Of a stretch of DNA of 64,000 nt, positions 1 to 12,325 are shown piece by piece. The notes beneath the pieces are model-generated. The model did not search any database. It was not told the origin of the DNA and saw only the letters and a program-made list of their open reading frames with translations. The position numbers and the translations under genes are program-made. Source of the DNA: Trichosphaerium sp. ATCC 40318 (Eukaryota > Discosea > Flabellinia > Trichosidae); the NCBI GenBank assembly GCA_038496445.1, contig JALMLS010000216.1, positions 496,001 to 560,000 of the forward strand, in the 5' to 3' direction. The first letter of the stretch is position 1, and each line of letters begins with the position of its first letter.

Positions 1-3000
1 AGTTGTCAAACTTGCCACACCTTATAAATGTAAGCACTAGTGAAAAAAGTCTCACAAATGTACTTGGTATTGGGTCATCTAACGGAACTCTATACAAGAA
101 ACATGCCGGAGGAAATATATCCATAAGTTCTGCTGGACATGGCACTACAAGTGCATCAGCAACAAAGACAAAAATAAAGAAACATTTTTTTCGAAAAGTA
201 AAAAAATCTCTTAAAACATTTGTAATGAATGGCGGTTGTGTTGTTACCTGTTGAGGTTCCTATACCGAAACCCGATAGTATCGGACCACGATACTTCCTA
301 TCATAGAACATAATACCCATAAATATTCCAACAGCAAACATGAGACCCAAATCAAATAAGATGGCAGGCCAGAAACGGACTTGTTGAACAATAGAACGCT
401 CAAGGTTGACATATACTTGGAAAAAGAACCATGGTGTTTTCCTTTGAGAAACAAATTGTCGGTTATAAGTGTATGACAAAGCAAAAGGTATTTGTCGAAA
501 AGGTAAACAGTAAACGAATTCGATAGAATCGAAGAAAAATAAGGAACAAAAAGCAAGGTACTAACCTGACAAGATGAGGATACGATTCATAGCGCCAAAA
601 GAATACCCATACTATACAGCAACATGTAATTAATATGACAGCAACTGTAGCATGTGACCATGTAGGAAAGTCATGTTTAGAGGCAGTTACAGGATACCTA
701 AAGTATCAATCAATACACCAAAAAACAAAGAAAAATAAAAACATAAAAACATACCAGAAACCACCTACAGTGCCCAATTGAAAGATAAAACTTCCAAATA
801 GTACTGAACGTCGTTTAATAGATTTAGTTACAACTACTAGAATCAAAGAGAAAGGCCCACAAAGTACACCAGACACCTATTTCAATGAAAACATTTAATA
901 AAACGTCAAACTCGGTTTTTTTTTGTTTGATTTGAAAGGGTAAAACTTTATGACTTACGAATAACCCAAGGAATCTAGGTTTAGATTCTCTAGTTGATTG
1001 AAATAATAATCTTAGTACGAGTACAAACAGAGTTAACAGTGCCCAACCCAATATAATACCGGCAAATACTTTGACATTAACCTCAGAACTAACACTCATT
1101 CCAATAAGCCTATACAGCAAAGACGTTTTAGTATGACGCGTATTGATAGTATAATAATGACATACGCCATCGCTGAAACACTTAACATTGCTCCTGTTAG
1201 GGACCCATATGCGCTCTGAAAACACGTGAGTATTTTGTGATTTTTTGTGCGAGGATTTTTTTGTTTGTGTACCATTATTGTATCTTCATCAAAGTAGTAA
1301 GGATACAAGGTAGCCCAAGGTACTAAGAATGACATGACAAGGTATGTGGCGAAATTTATTTTACTTCCAACTTGATCGAACACAGGTGTGAAGCTCTCTT
1401 AATTAAGAATGTTTTAGTCTTCAAAAAGAAGCAATCCAAAAAAAAAAACAACATTGTTACCTGACGTAGAGTCTTCTTCTTCATCACTACTACTACTCGA
1501 TTCCTGATGTCGGCACCACTGATCATGAAGGTAGTCACTTTGCTTATTTTTACCACGATCAACATTGGATGTTGTAGTGGATACATTATCGCCAAATATA
1601 TCAGACTCCTCATCATCTTCGTCACCCAAAGTGTACTTTTCTTCTTTTTGTTCAACTTCGCCTCCAATGACTAGATAAAATACATAGTTAGTACCAACAC
1701 TACTTAAAAAATAGAGTGTTCATACCATCCAAGTAAAAATCAGCTGGGTTTATGAATGGTGGACACTTATACCCAAGGTTCTCAAAGTACTCGGCAACAT
1801 CATCAGTAGGCCCTCTTTGAAAAAAAAATTAGCGTAAGTTGACTACTTCAACAAATCGCAAAATTTTGAGAATTGTATCACCGTCGTTGACATACAAATA
1901 AACTGTTCGCCCTCCTTTTCCAAGCAATACAACGTCATCAAATAGATTAAATATCTCATAACGCGGTTGATGAATAACAGCAACGACAGTCATACCACCT
2001 CTACTTAAATCTTTCAAAACGCCAATAGTCTCCATAGCGCTTGTAGAATCAAGACCTAGATTAAATTTAGTACACAACAATCTTTTGTGAAACAGTATAG
2101 ACCAGTATGAGTCCAAGTACACTAACCTGATGTTGGTTCATCCAAGAATAAAATCATAGGATCAGATACAAGCTCCATACCGATATTAACACGTTTTCGT
2201 TGACCTCCACTAATCAATATTATTTTTTTTATTTTCAACGTGAGACACTTTACCTAATACCTCGCTTTACTACATCTCCGATGTATTGATATTTGAGTTC
2301 TTGTAAGTCTAGTATAGATAGAATATCTTCTACAACACCTTCTTTTTGCTCAGAGGATAGAGAAGCCGGTAATCTAGCTTCAGCAGAATAACCCAAAACT
2401 TCCTTTACAGTTAACTCTGTATTCATAACATCTTCCTCTACATTGACGTTAGATAATAGTGACAGCACTACACATACGTGGTACGAAACCAACAAGCTTC
2501 TTGTATCTTCTTACATCATCTTCTTTACCATTAATCTTTGTGGAGCCTAAGTACGACATTAAACCTGAAAAAACTGACTATAAAAGCCCTAAATGTTACC
2601 TGTTTTTACGCCATATGTAGCTCTACCAGATAGAGTATTCAAAAAAGTACTCTTACCAGATCCTGATGGTCCTATTGATGTTATAAGTAAATGAAGAAAG
2701 AGTACCTTTCTTTTTCTAACTAAAATTCAAGACCTTTTTGCTGAAGAACGTACCCATAATTGCAGTCAACCTACGTGGTTTGAACTCTCCAGTAACACCC
2801 TATCCAACTCATTCAATAACACACCTTATAGTACTATCAAACCTTCAGAACTTGTTTTCCAGTGCTTTTTAGACGCAAGCCAAGGTTATTGAACCTATTT
2901 ACCAAATCAACGTTTTTACTCAATTTGGGCATGGAATTTTTAATCAACGTTATGTTAACCGTACTTTAAATGAACTCCTTCGTGTCTGTTCAATCGAGGT

Positions 3001-3371
3001 ATCTAGAAAGGGATGAATACAGTCAAAAAAGGCTTGGTGCTTTGGATTTACGTTTAGGTTTAATACGGGCTTGTTGTCTTGCGTAGAGCTTCTAATAGAC
3101 TTATTTGCAATGTAATCCTCCAGAGAAGTCTTATGCTTTGCTAAAAAAGCGTTATTCAAGGACAATGACAACTGTGGGCACTGTAGTTGTACCAAACTGG
3201 TCCATTAGCTCCATATCTTCTTTAATGAAGGCTTTAAACTCGTGTGCGATGAAAAAGAACACTATCAGTAATGTCAAGAGCGTAGCATCAAACTAAATAC
3301 GTACAGATGATAAGGACAATAAGAATGCCAACCAGCAACAGCGCGCAGCTGAAAAACGCGAAAGGAAGCAT
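1..3371 (-). CDS. ABCG-type (White subfamily) half-transporter, C-terminus outside window
   Basis: Multi-exon minus-strand gene. From the N-terminus: a hydrophobic leader (Met at 3371) and a TM segment near 3290-3220, then a nucleotide-binding domain with Walker [10 protein letters not shown] (about 2690-2665), a conserved lead-in [20 protein letters not shown], Walker B/H-loop region (about 2060-1960, [20 protein letters not shown]) and the NPADFYLD signature near 1760. An acidic linker follows (about 1640-1450), then several predicted TM helices (1385-560), then the usual ABCG motif [19 protein letters not shown] (about 450-390) and a [17 protein letters not shown] stretch at 130-80. ABCG proteins dimerise and export lipids or other hydrophobic compounds. 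The gene continues past base 1. Intron joins are inferred; the first intron would be only 25 nt. Identity is secure; substrate unknown. Confidence 0.85.
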
Positions 3372-3474
3372 CGTGAATGACGCGTGGCCCAATCCACACC
3401 TGCCTTCGTGCACTTTTAGGAAGGCACGAAACCGTTAAGTCAGTACAGTTTTTTCCGTTTTACCCGTTGGCACC
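3372..3474. promoter_or_regulatory. Short divergent intergenic region (bidirectional promoter candidate)
   Basis: Only about 100 bases separate the inferred starts of the minus-strand ABCG gene (3371) and the plus-strand F-box gene (3475). Both 5' regions must lie here or overlap. No TATA box stands out. The call rests on gene geometry alone. Confidence 0.4.
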
Positions 3475-5277
3475 ATGAAGCGAAAATCGTTATTATCTCG
3501 GCTATGGTCGAAGATGGAGCCGGTATCTAAGAGGCAGAAGCCATCTACAAAGCCTTCGGCAAGTAGAAAGCGTTCTAGAGCCACAGCACAAGTATCACTG
3601 GATGATGAAGGTTTGTTCGCCTACGCTTGTTAGTTGGTAACCTCGTACTAGTTGAAGCGTACAGAAAGCGTAAAAAGCTTGAGTATGAACGTAAAAAACA
3701 AGAACTGCTGAAACTGAATGATAGAGTTAATAAAAACGTTGAGAACCTTAAAAAGAGTACGTCATCGCATAATAATCGAAAGTGACGGTTGACACGAATC
3801 ATAGAATTAAAATATCTACCATACTTGCCTGATGAGCTTATATACGCCATAGTAATGTATTTACCGACCGTATTTAGTAGGTTGGGTATTTCTAGAATTT
3901 CTAAACGATGGTATGCCCTAAACCTCCTAAAACACCTTTCAATTAATTACCCTACGCGAAACCATTATATTTAATAGCTTTCTGCCATTTTAAATCGACA
4001 ACGAACCGTATCCGTTCAAAAATCCCTCAAACTTAAATACTAGGTACTCAATTTGCATGTCTTCAGTAACAGAAGTGAGCTTTAAACCATTTCAACCAGA
4101 ATGTGGTATTTACAAAACAGTGTACCAGACTCTATCCCATTGCAGGTACATTCTACGTTTACAATTTTTTTTTTCATGTGAAAACATTCCTCAGCTGTTT
4201 TGTTTTTTATTCCTCATGCTTTGACGCCTTATTTACTCTTTAAGGAATTTACGTATACTGGATTTATGTACACCTACAAACACACGTGTTTGCGTTTGTT
4301 TGAACCACTATATATCTTCTCTAACTCAGATAACGTCATTGACACTTCAAGATTTTACATACACTGCTAAGGGTCTTTCGTTACTGCTCTCAATGACCAA
4401 TTTGAAAGAACTAAGGTACACGCTTTTTGCAGTATTTTTAAGCGTTTCTAATTGGCTAATAGATTTAAATTACCTATAAAATATCGCGGAGGTGTCCAAG
4501 GATCAGTATCCAAACTCACAAACTTATGTTCTTTCAGGCAAGAAAAAAACAAAGTTTATTTTTGAGCCGTGATGTCCGTATTAACAATAATAGTGGCCCT
4601 GGTTGGTTGATAAAGAATATTACAGAATCACAATGTACAAATTTGACACGATTACATGTAATGACAGGTTACAGTGCGTATTTCAATGAAATGAGTTTTT
4701 TTATCAACTTTATCAATATAACTTGAACGAAAAGGTGGAACAAATAAGGATTTGTTTCTTGAAGCTTATAAACATTTGAGCAAAATGGTTAATCTCAAAA
4801 CACTTAAGTGTGTATCAGTACTACGTGAATCAGGATCAGTCTTCCAAGACATGTCAGCACTCACATCACTGAACCATTTGCGCATCAAAGGTAAATATAC
4901 TTGTTCTTTTTTTTCTCAAATTTCTTTTGTACTAATACGGATTGCATACAGGAGTTCTTAATGAATCGCTTGCAAACTTCAACATGTTGTCAGCCTTAGT
5001 TAATTTGAAGAAACTGGACTTGAGCTTTCTTACCTTCCCGAAAACCGAAATTTCGAAGCTTTCACAATTCACTTCTTTGGAAGAACTTAACCTATGCAAT
5101 CATAGCGAGCTTTCAGATGACATTTACACGACACTTATGGAACTACCTCGGTTATCTTTAATAAATTTATATGCTACAGGAGTAACTGAAAAAGGTACAA
5201 AACAATTTTTATCTGACAGACCGAATTGTACTGTTTATAGAATGAGCGAACAACAAACTACTTTATCAAATTTATGA
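3475..5277 (+). CDS. F-box protein with leucine-rich repeats
   Basis: Exon 1 (3475-3610) encodes a Lys/Arg/Ser-rich leader; a 41-nt intron (3611-3651) and a GTACGT intron (3757-3804) join it in frame to the F-box (LPYLPDELIYAIVMYLP, then RISKRWYALNL, about 3820-3930). Later exons (about 4040-5277) carry leucine-rich repeats such as LVNLKKLDLSFLTF and FTSLEELNLCNHSEL; the intron at 4891-4951 is clear. Such proteins normally bind Skp1 through the F-box and present LRR-bound substrates to an SCF ubiquitin ligase. Joins between 3930 and 4530 are unresolved, so the middle may contain undetected exons. The basic leader, which could be a nuclear signal, is found by splicing only; the F-box frame has no own ATG upstream. 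Confidence 0.7.
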
Positions 5278-5482
5278 AAATAAAGTTTGTACACCTAAAT
5301 TTGTGTTGGCCTTCCTTTTCGGCTTTAACTGCACCACTGTGTCATAGACTAATTGCATGAGAGGAGAGGGAAGTGTCGAGTAGTTCATTGAAGTTCTTTT
5401 AGCTAAAAACAATTTTCTGTTTGAAATGCTGTTTTTAAGTTTTCTAGTTGCTTAATTAGCTAGTTAACGCCAGTTTCACTCA

Positions 5483-8400
5483 ATGGATGACGGTACAGAA
5501 GAAGAGAGCTCGACTTTGGTGCTAAACGAAGACTCTTCGCTATCAGAATCTTCACAAACTAGCTCTAGCTCTGCCTCTAGCTCAGGCTTCTCAGAGACCT
5601 CAGAAGATCCCAGCGGAAGTAGTGAAGAGTCCAGTGAAGAACAAAACGATGTTTCACCGCAGATACCACAAAAAGGCACCAAAACAGGTAAAAACGGTAG
5701 TAAGTACATTGGTGAGCTAAAGAACGGTAAATGCCACGGAAGGGGCACCAAAACATGGCCAGACGGAAGAAAATACGTAGGAGAATTTAAAAACAATAAG
5801 GCCAACGGCAGAGGAACTAAAACGTGGCCAAACGGAAAAAAATATGTCGGCGATTTTGTTAACGGCAAATGTACCGGAAAAGGCATCAAAACGTACCCAA
5901 AGGGTAGAAAATATGAAGGAGACTTTGTAGATGATAAGAAAGTCGGAAAAGGAATATTCACATGGAAGAACGGAACAACATACGAAGGAGATTTTGCCGA
6001 TAATGAATTTAACGGAAAAGGAAAAAAAACATGGCGTGATGGGTCTTTCTATGAAGGAGACTTTGTTAATGCCAAGTTTGAAGGTAAAGGTGTTTATCAG
6101 TTTAAGGATGGTGGAAGATATACAGGTGATTTTAAGAGGAGTAAGTTTGATGGTAGAGGTGAAATGGTTTACGCTGATGGATCAACACGTATTGGTAGTT
6201 TCAGAGATGATAAGTTCCTTGGTAGAGGAGCGAGGATTCTTCGTACAAGATCTGCTTATAGGCAACTACTACTAGGCCCTGTTATTGGTAAAGGAGATGA
6301 CGCAATTGATAGAGAAACAGGTGAAATAATAGGTGAAACTGTACCTTTAATGTCACGAAGAAGTGATCAAATAGTTCCTCCTATATTGGTTGTTTCTGAT
6401 AATCTAGCAAAGTTTAGAGAACTTAATAATGATTTATCAAGAGAGTTTGATGTTACTCTGATACCTTTTAAAAGATTAACAAAAGGGTTATCAGGATTAC
6501 GGTTTACGCATACATTAGTTATCTTAGAAATATGGACAGCTGATTGGATTATCGGATTTATGAAGAGACTACAATATAAAACATCAGCTTATTTTGATCT
6601 TATTATAGCACATGATGCGAGGTCACCTTTATCTTTACTTCAAGGTATGTAACAACACATGTCACAAAAAATAGAAAAAAGAAAGAAAAAAGAAGGAAAA
6701 ACAAATTTGAGACATTTTGGGTTTGATACTTGACAAGTTCATCAATTTATGACCTTTATTTCATATGAAATGATAACAGTTTTACTGATGATTTGTTTAG
6801 TTACATTTTATGCCAGAAGTATTCGTAGAGCACGAGTTATATGTCTTAACAAAGATAAAGACAAATCTCGTAAACGTTTTATTGATACTTTCTGTGTTGC
6901 AATTGATCCCTTAAGCAATGACGAACGACCTATTCCTGTAAAGGCAAATCAAGTTCATCAACGTCCTGAATTGGCAATACGCTATAAAGCAAAAATGATT
7001 GTTATTGGACATGGTGGTTCTGGTATGCGTCTTTGTTTAATTTCTTGTCAGCTTTCGGTATACCAATGTTTGTTACAGGTAAAACAACACTAGTTAGAAC
7101 CCTATCTAGTACCAGAAATGCGGAGCAGCTTGAATCAACGATAGGCTTCGAATCGACAAACCTCAAGTACGTTTTTTTAATGTTTTGAAACTTGTCACTT
7201 TTGACAAATTCAACCAGACTTGGTGGTGTATTATTTACAGTTTTGGATTTTGCTGGACAGATGGAATACAAGGCCGTTCATAAATACTTTTTCTCACAAC
7301 ATCTTTCAATCTATCTCATTGTGGTGCGTTCATCACTAAAAAATATATATGATACTTCGCTTACTATCTCTAGCTTGATATGACACTCACTTTGAAGCAA
7401 CTTAAAAAACAATTAAAGCACTGGTGTAAGACCCTTAATTCCCATTTAAAAGGATTAAGTACTTCGTATTCTGTTATTGTATTTGGATCAAAACTAGACG
7501 TTAGTGGAAGTGATTGGGAAAAAACTAAACCAGGATTAAGGGAAGTATTAAGAGAGTATAAGGTTGAAGCATCAATATCCTTTGGCTCAGCAAGTGGTAT
7601 GCGCATCTCCATTTCTTACCGACTACTGTACAGATGTCCACGTGAATACGATCTTTTTATGTCTTTCTCGTATTTTTCAATACCACGTGAACATACGCTT
7701 TCAATCTAATCATTTGAGTTTAGTTGGCAATACAGAACATTTAAAGTCATTGCTAAGCCAAAACGCAGAGATATTAAAACAGAAGTATCCGATAGTACCC
7801 TTCTTATTTGTACATATTAAAAGACATGTTAAAAGGTTGAGAGCGGATGCTGACTCTCTTTCTGGTAATTTAATGACAGTGTACGACATTCATAACCACT
7901 ATTGTGAAGCATATATCTAACTTTGTTAGGTCTGAACTTCTTCAAACAGAATTACCAAGTATCCCTTGTTCTCCTGTTGAGTTTGTAGCGTGCTTGGACT
8001 ACTTGGATTCAATAGGATCAATTACTTTTGATAGTGTACGTTGTTTACTATTCGAAGAAAAATCAAAAGCCAGGCCTACCTTTTGCTAATGTTTTCTTCT
8101 TTTTTAGAAATCACGTGCAATCTGTTTATACCCAAATATATTATCACAAGTTATGAGTGCATTTATAGCTCCTACAAACCACTTAAAAAGATTATTTAAA
8201 GGAGAATCAAGAACGCAAGTATCTTCCGTAGTTACTGATGAAGAAGCTAATTTTCGAATCAAAAAAATGTTTCCATCTTGCTCTGATAATGATGTAACAG
8301 TTGTTATGAGATTCCTAGAGCGTATGAATTTCTGTATGCGGTTAACGAAACGCGAAGAGGTAAGCTGGGACTTCATTTTTTTTCCTTTTTTCGTTCCATT

Positions 8401-11400
8401 TGTTTATTTTACTGTAGGTTCACTATGGTTACTCTGGATACATTATACTATCTATGCGCCCAAAGGCTGATATGCTATACTTCCCACCTCTTAAAGAAAA
8501 TGACCATAAAGTGACATTGGTTGCAATGAATGAAAAGAAACAAAACCAGCCTGTTATGGTATTAAGAAAGTTCCAAAAACGATGGAAGCTACTTCGACAT
8601 AAAAGCACTTCAGAGGATACCAATTATGACGTTGTTTCGGATGTTGATGAAGAGCATAAAGAAGGTTCACCGGTACGTTAATAACAAGAAATTATAGTAC
8701 ACAGTGGTCACTGTATATCGATACCTTACAGCCTTTTAGAGACTCCCAGACGGCCATTCACCAATACCTTCAACTCCTCGCTTTTTGTCTTGTGAAGTTA
8801 AATCACAAGAGCTCAGTTTAGAGCGATTTACAGAGTTACAGCGCCAGTTACGTTGTACGTCAATGTAATAATAGTTTTAAAGAAATTACCCCTTGCTTAT
8901 GTCTGTCTTGATAGGCTATCATAGTGTCAGTCTTAAAGTATTCTCTAATCTTGTATTCTTGACTGATTTTTATGGTAATCATATTGCGCTGTACCATGAA
9001 CATGAGGAAGAGAAACTAAGAGTTGTTGTTCGTGGTGTAGTACCACATCTCTGGAGAGAGTGCTTGGAACCTCACCTTTCTAGACTTAAACCAAAGATTA
9101 TACCTCAATGCCCGGCGGCTGTACAGAGTGGTTACTTTATTAAACCAGCAAATAAGTTACTAGGGTACAAGTGCAAGATAACTGGTACGGTTTTTGTCTA
9201 ACTTTTTCATTCATGTCAACATTGGGTTTTTTTGACTTCATGTAGGGCAAGTTGTTAAGCACCATCACTTAAAAGAAGGGTATCCTATTATACCTAATAA
9301 ATACTCTTTGTGGAGTAGTATTTCAGGTGTTGCTTTTTATAAGCAAGGAAAGTGGGTTGATAAAGGAAACGGACTAAGAATGACTACGCTCTTAAAAAAT
9401 GAGAAAACTAAAGTATGACTTAGGGTTTTTGTCTTTTTGTTAGTTGAAGCTTATGCTTAGTTTACTATGTATTTTTCCTTATTTTCATTTTAGGAGCGTC
9501 GTAAAGAGTACCTTCGAGCTCGTAATATGTTCTATAACTTTATGGGTGTTGATAAAAACTCATTTTTTAACCTGACAAAGATTGTATTTTTTGATAATCC
9601 AAGACTTGAATCAAACTTTCAAACATTCTACGATTCTTTAGTTGTTGAGAATATTATCAATGAAAAATCTGGCGGTACCTCTCACTCGATTTAATGTTTA
9701 CACATTCAGTATCTCACCTAACACAACTCTATAGAACATGCAGTTTATACTGATAAAAACAAAGAGAGGTACATAAATACAACCCTTTTTTGTGTTTTTT
9801 CTTAACACCACTTTTCAGGACTATGAGCTTTCTTCAGAATTATGTTATGCGTGTTTCAGGGAACGAGGGTATTAATCTAATCGCTGGGTTTCATGGTACA
9901 TCTGAAGTAAGCTTCCTGGATCCATAGTAAAGTAAAGCTAACTTTATTTCCTTTTCCAACAGGAAACAAGTTTTAAAATTGCAACAAATAACTTTAAGGA
10001 GCCTCACGAAATAGAAGCTGAGAGAAAAGAAAGAAGGAAGAAGAGAGAGTTAAATCCAGGTCATATTTTGATAGCTTGGAATGCGTTTATTAACAACAAT
10101 CGTAGATTTTGATCCTGACATAGTTGAAAAGAATAAACCATTAGATCCAGGTTATTTTGGTACAGTGGATTACTTCGTTTGATGAACAAATACCTCAGTC
10201 TCTAATTATTGGAAAATAGGTAAAGGGATATACTTTACACAGTATCCAAAATATGGTACGTACTTTTTTGTGTGCACGTGTTAGTGCTAACTTGTTTTGC
10301 TTTGCTTTTTAGGTTCAATGTATTCAAATATAAGAGAGGATACTGGAGAACAGTGTATGCTTATTTCTTGGGTGATGTTAGGAAAGACATATCCAGTGAC
10401 CGAGAACCCTATAAAAGATAGAGATAATCTTGTAGGAAAGGGTTGCAAGGTAAGCCATTGAGGATTTGTTTCTTGCGTTTGGCATCTTTCTAACATCTCT
10501 TTAAATAAGCCCGGATACAACTCTCATTATGCTATTGTGAAATCAAGCGTTACAAAATCTGTATACGTTCCTTGTACATATGAAGACACACCAGAAGCTG
10601 ATGAGATAGTTGTCTTCTCTAAGAACCAGGTTCTAAACTATTTGTTGTCGTGCTTTTCCCTTTAAACTAACTTTATTTTTCCAGATTCTACCTCGATACC
10701 TTGTTTATTATAAAACAGGCGGTTCTGATGATAATGAATATAATGAGTTCTTGTTGGAATACAGAGACGCAAGATCAATTGTACTATGGGTAGATGATAA
10801 ATTATCAGATGTAAACAAACAGCTTGTTAAGATGCTTGAGAGACGTGAAAGAAAAACAAAGGTAAAAAAGAAATGTTGCTTCCTTTTCTTTTCTTCGAAA
10901 ATCATTCGCTCGAAAACTAATCTGCTGTTCATCTACATTGAGTTAGCACTAATTTCATGCGCTGGTCAAGCGTTGACGTCATTTTAAAGTTGATCGCACC
11001 CCACGCTTAGTATTGAAGGCTTACTATTTTTTTGTTTGTAGGTTTTACAGATGACTTCTTCTAAAGAGTTGTTCACGTGGCTGGATACTTATAAAGGATA
11101 TTGCGGTTCTAAAATTAAAATAATAACGAATACTTATCGTCCAGAAGATGGAGAAGCATTTGCAGCACAGAAGTTACTTGTTGAGTTGAGATCAAAGAGA
11201 AAATGGAAAAGTATACCAGTTGTAGTTTTTTGTGGTACGCACCTTTGTTATCTCATTTTTCTTGTTTTTTTCTTTCAATTGTATTCTCTAGTTTTCTTCA
11301 AAAAGTAACCGTGGGTTTTTTAAATCTATTATACCATTGTGTTGGTACCAAGCATACATCCACAGCTAAGTTAGCTTGTCAACAAATGGTTTTTTGATCT

Positions 11401-11707
11401 TTGTTCTTCTGCTTTCTGTTATATACACGAGCTCCCACGTGTACTGAAATTATAGTGTATTATTAACCACGCGCTTTTGAAAATACACTATGTATTAAAT
11501 ACGCATCTCACATGTATTACACGTGCTCTTTTTCGACCAAGACCTTTTGGAAACCCTTTTAGGAAAAAAACTTGCTTTCGCAATTTCATGCCACTAATAT
11601 TCTGTTTTTGATGTGTAGGTAATACAGAACCTGTTAAGTACCTTTCTAAAAAATTCAAACAAACTTTTGTAACAAACAATCCAGGAGATGTTATGAAAAG
11701 AGTATAA
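5483..11707 (+). CDS. MORN-Roco (ROC-COR)-PARP-pseudoreceiver multidomain protein
   Basis: Twenty-three exons assemble to 4482 nt (1493 codons plus stop): 5483-6644, 6738-7022, 7079-7166, 7218-7323, 7374-7596, 7634-7880, 7930-8035, 8108-8359, 8418-8672, 8740-8854, 8915-9184, 9246-9412, 9494-9674, 9735-9768, 9819-9906, 9963-10059, 10106-10159, 10220-10255, 10313-10449, 10510-10629, 10685-10861, 11042-11234, 11619-11707. Domains: acidic Ser-rich leader; seven or eight MORN repeats (residues about 73-255); a receiver-like segment (ILVVSDNLAKF); a Roc GTPase with P-loop GHGGSGKTTL, DFAGQ and GSKLD; a COR-like region; a PARP catalytic domain with HGTSEE and YFGKGIYFTQYPKY; and a C-terminal receiver-like domain (SIVLWVDDK) whose phospho-acceptor Asp looks replaced by Asn. 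The PARP third-position Glu looks absent (LPRYLVYY), which suggests mono-ADP-ribosylation or inactivity. Substrates are unknown. Confidence 0.85.
5699..6240 (+). repeat. Tandem MORN repeats (coding)
   Basis: Seven to eight units of about 69 bases encode the pattern KYxGDFxNxKxxGxGxxTWxxG. MORN repeats commonly bind membrane lipids or act as scaffolds. They form the N-terminal module of the Roco-PARP gene. Confidence 0.9.
11235..11618 (+). other. Unusually long last intron of the Roco-PARP gene, with hairpin
   Basis: This 384-nt intron starts GTACGC and ends TGTAG; the other 21 introns of the gene are about 37-180 nt. It holds a perfect 10-bp inverted repeat (ATAGTGTATT at 11452-11461 and AATACACTAT at 11482-11491) with a 20-base loop and nearby CACGTG-like motifs. 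No coding segment was recognised inside it. Confidence 0.7.
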
Positions 11708-11774
11708 AAATGATAAATCAGAAAAACAAGAGAAAAAAAATTGTAAAATAAACAACAAAATAAAAAAAACAACT

Positions 11775-12270
11775 TTATTCCTGATGCCCACGGTTGTCAA
11801 TAATATCTTCTTTTATCTGGTATTGTTTATTCATTTCAACTGTATCTTGAGAATTAGGTGCGCAATTATCCAAGTTTGATGTATCACTGGGGTCCGTGAA
11901 CAGTCGAAAACCACTTATCGTTTTTCAATGAGTTTTCCCAACTTACGTATTGTGCAACAATACTCCTGGGGCGTGGTATTGGTACAAGTATCCAGATATT
12001 TTAACTTGCAATAGTTAATAGATTGTACTAGATTTCAATGAACTGTTGGTTATATCGAATGGTACATATAATGGAATCAGAGCACTTGGTGTAGTCATAC
12101 AATTAATAGAAATATACCTATTGATAACTTGCGTTGAGAAAAGGTTGGATAGCAAGAAACGCTGGGCAAGAAGTAATGTTAGTATGGGTTCGTTTCGAAG
12201 GTGAAAGGTACATTGCAATACATACTAGATAGCAGTTGAAGAGGAAAGGCGCAAGTGACAAACTTAACAT
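11775..12270 (-). CDS. Putative small secreted or membrane protein, structure uncertain
   Basis: A hydrophobic start (MLSLSLAPFLFNCYL, Met at 12270) is followed by a GTATGT donor. A coherent last part reads KISGYLYQYHAPGVLLHNT, then after a GTAAGT...CCAG intron (about 11890-11949) DTSNLDNCAPNSQDTVE to a stop at 11775. The middle joins are unresolved: one solution needs a 10-base micro-exon, another a 24-base intron. The gene lies tail to tail with the Roco-PARP gene and just downstream of the Rab gene. No family recognised. Confidence 0.4.
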
Positions 12271-12325
12271 GTTAATTTCTATTTTATTTCTACAACTTTT
12301 TGTGGCTTTTTTTTTTGATTCATTT

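Noticed and set aside
5476-5961. 161-codon minus-strand ORF opposite the MORN exon
   Set aside because: Its Pro/Leu/Phe repeat is the mirror of the MORN repeat DNA; the plus strand has a recognisable family.
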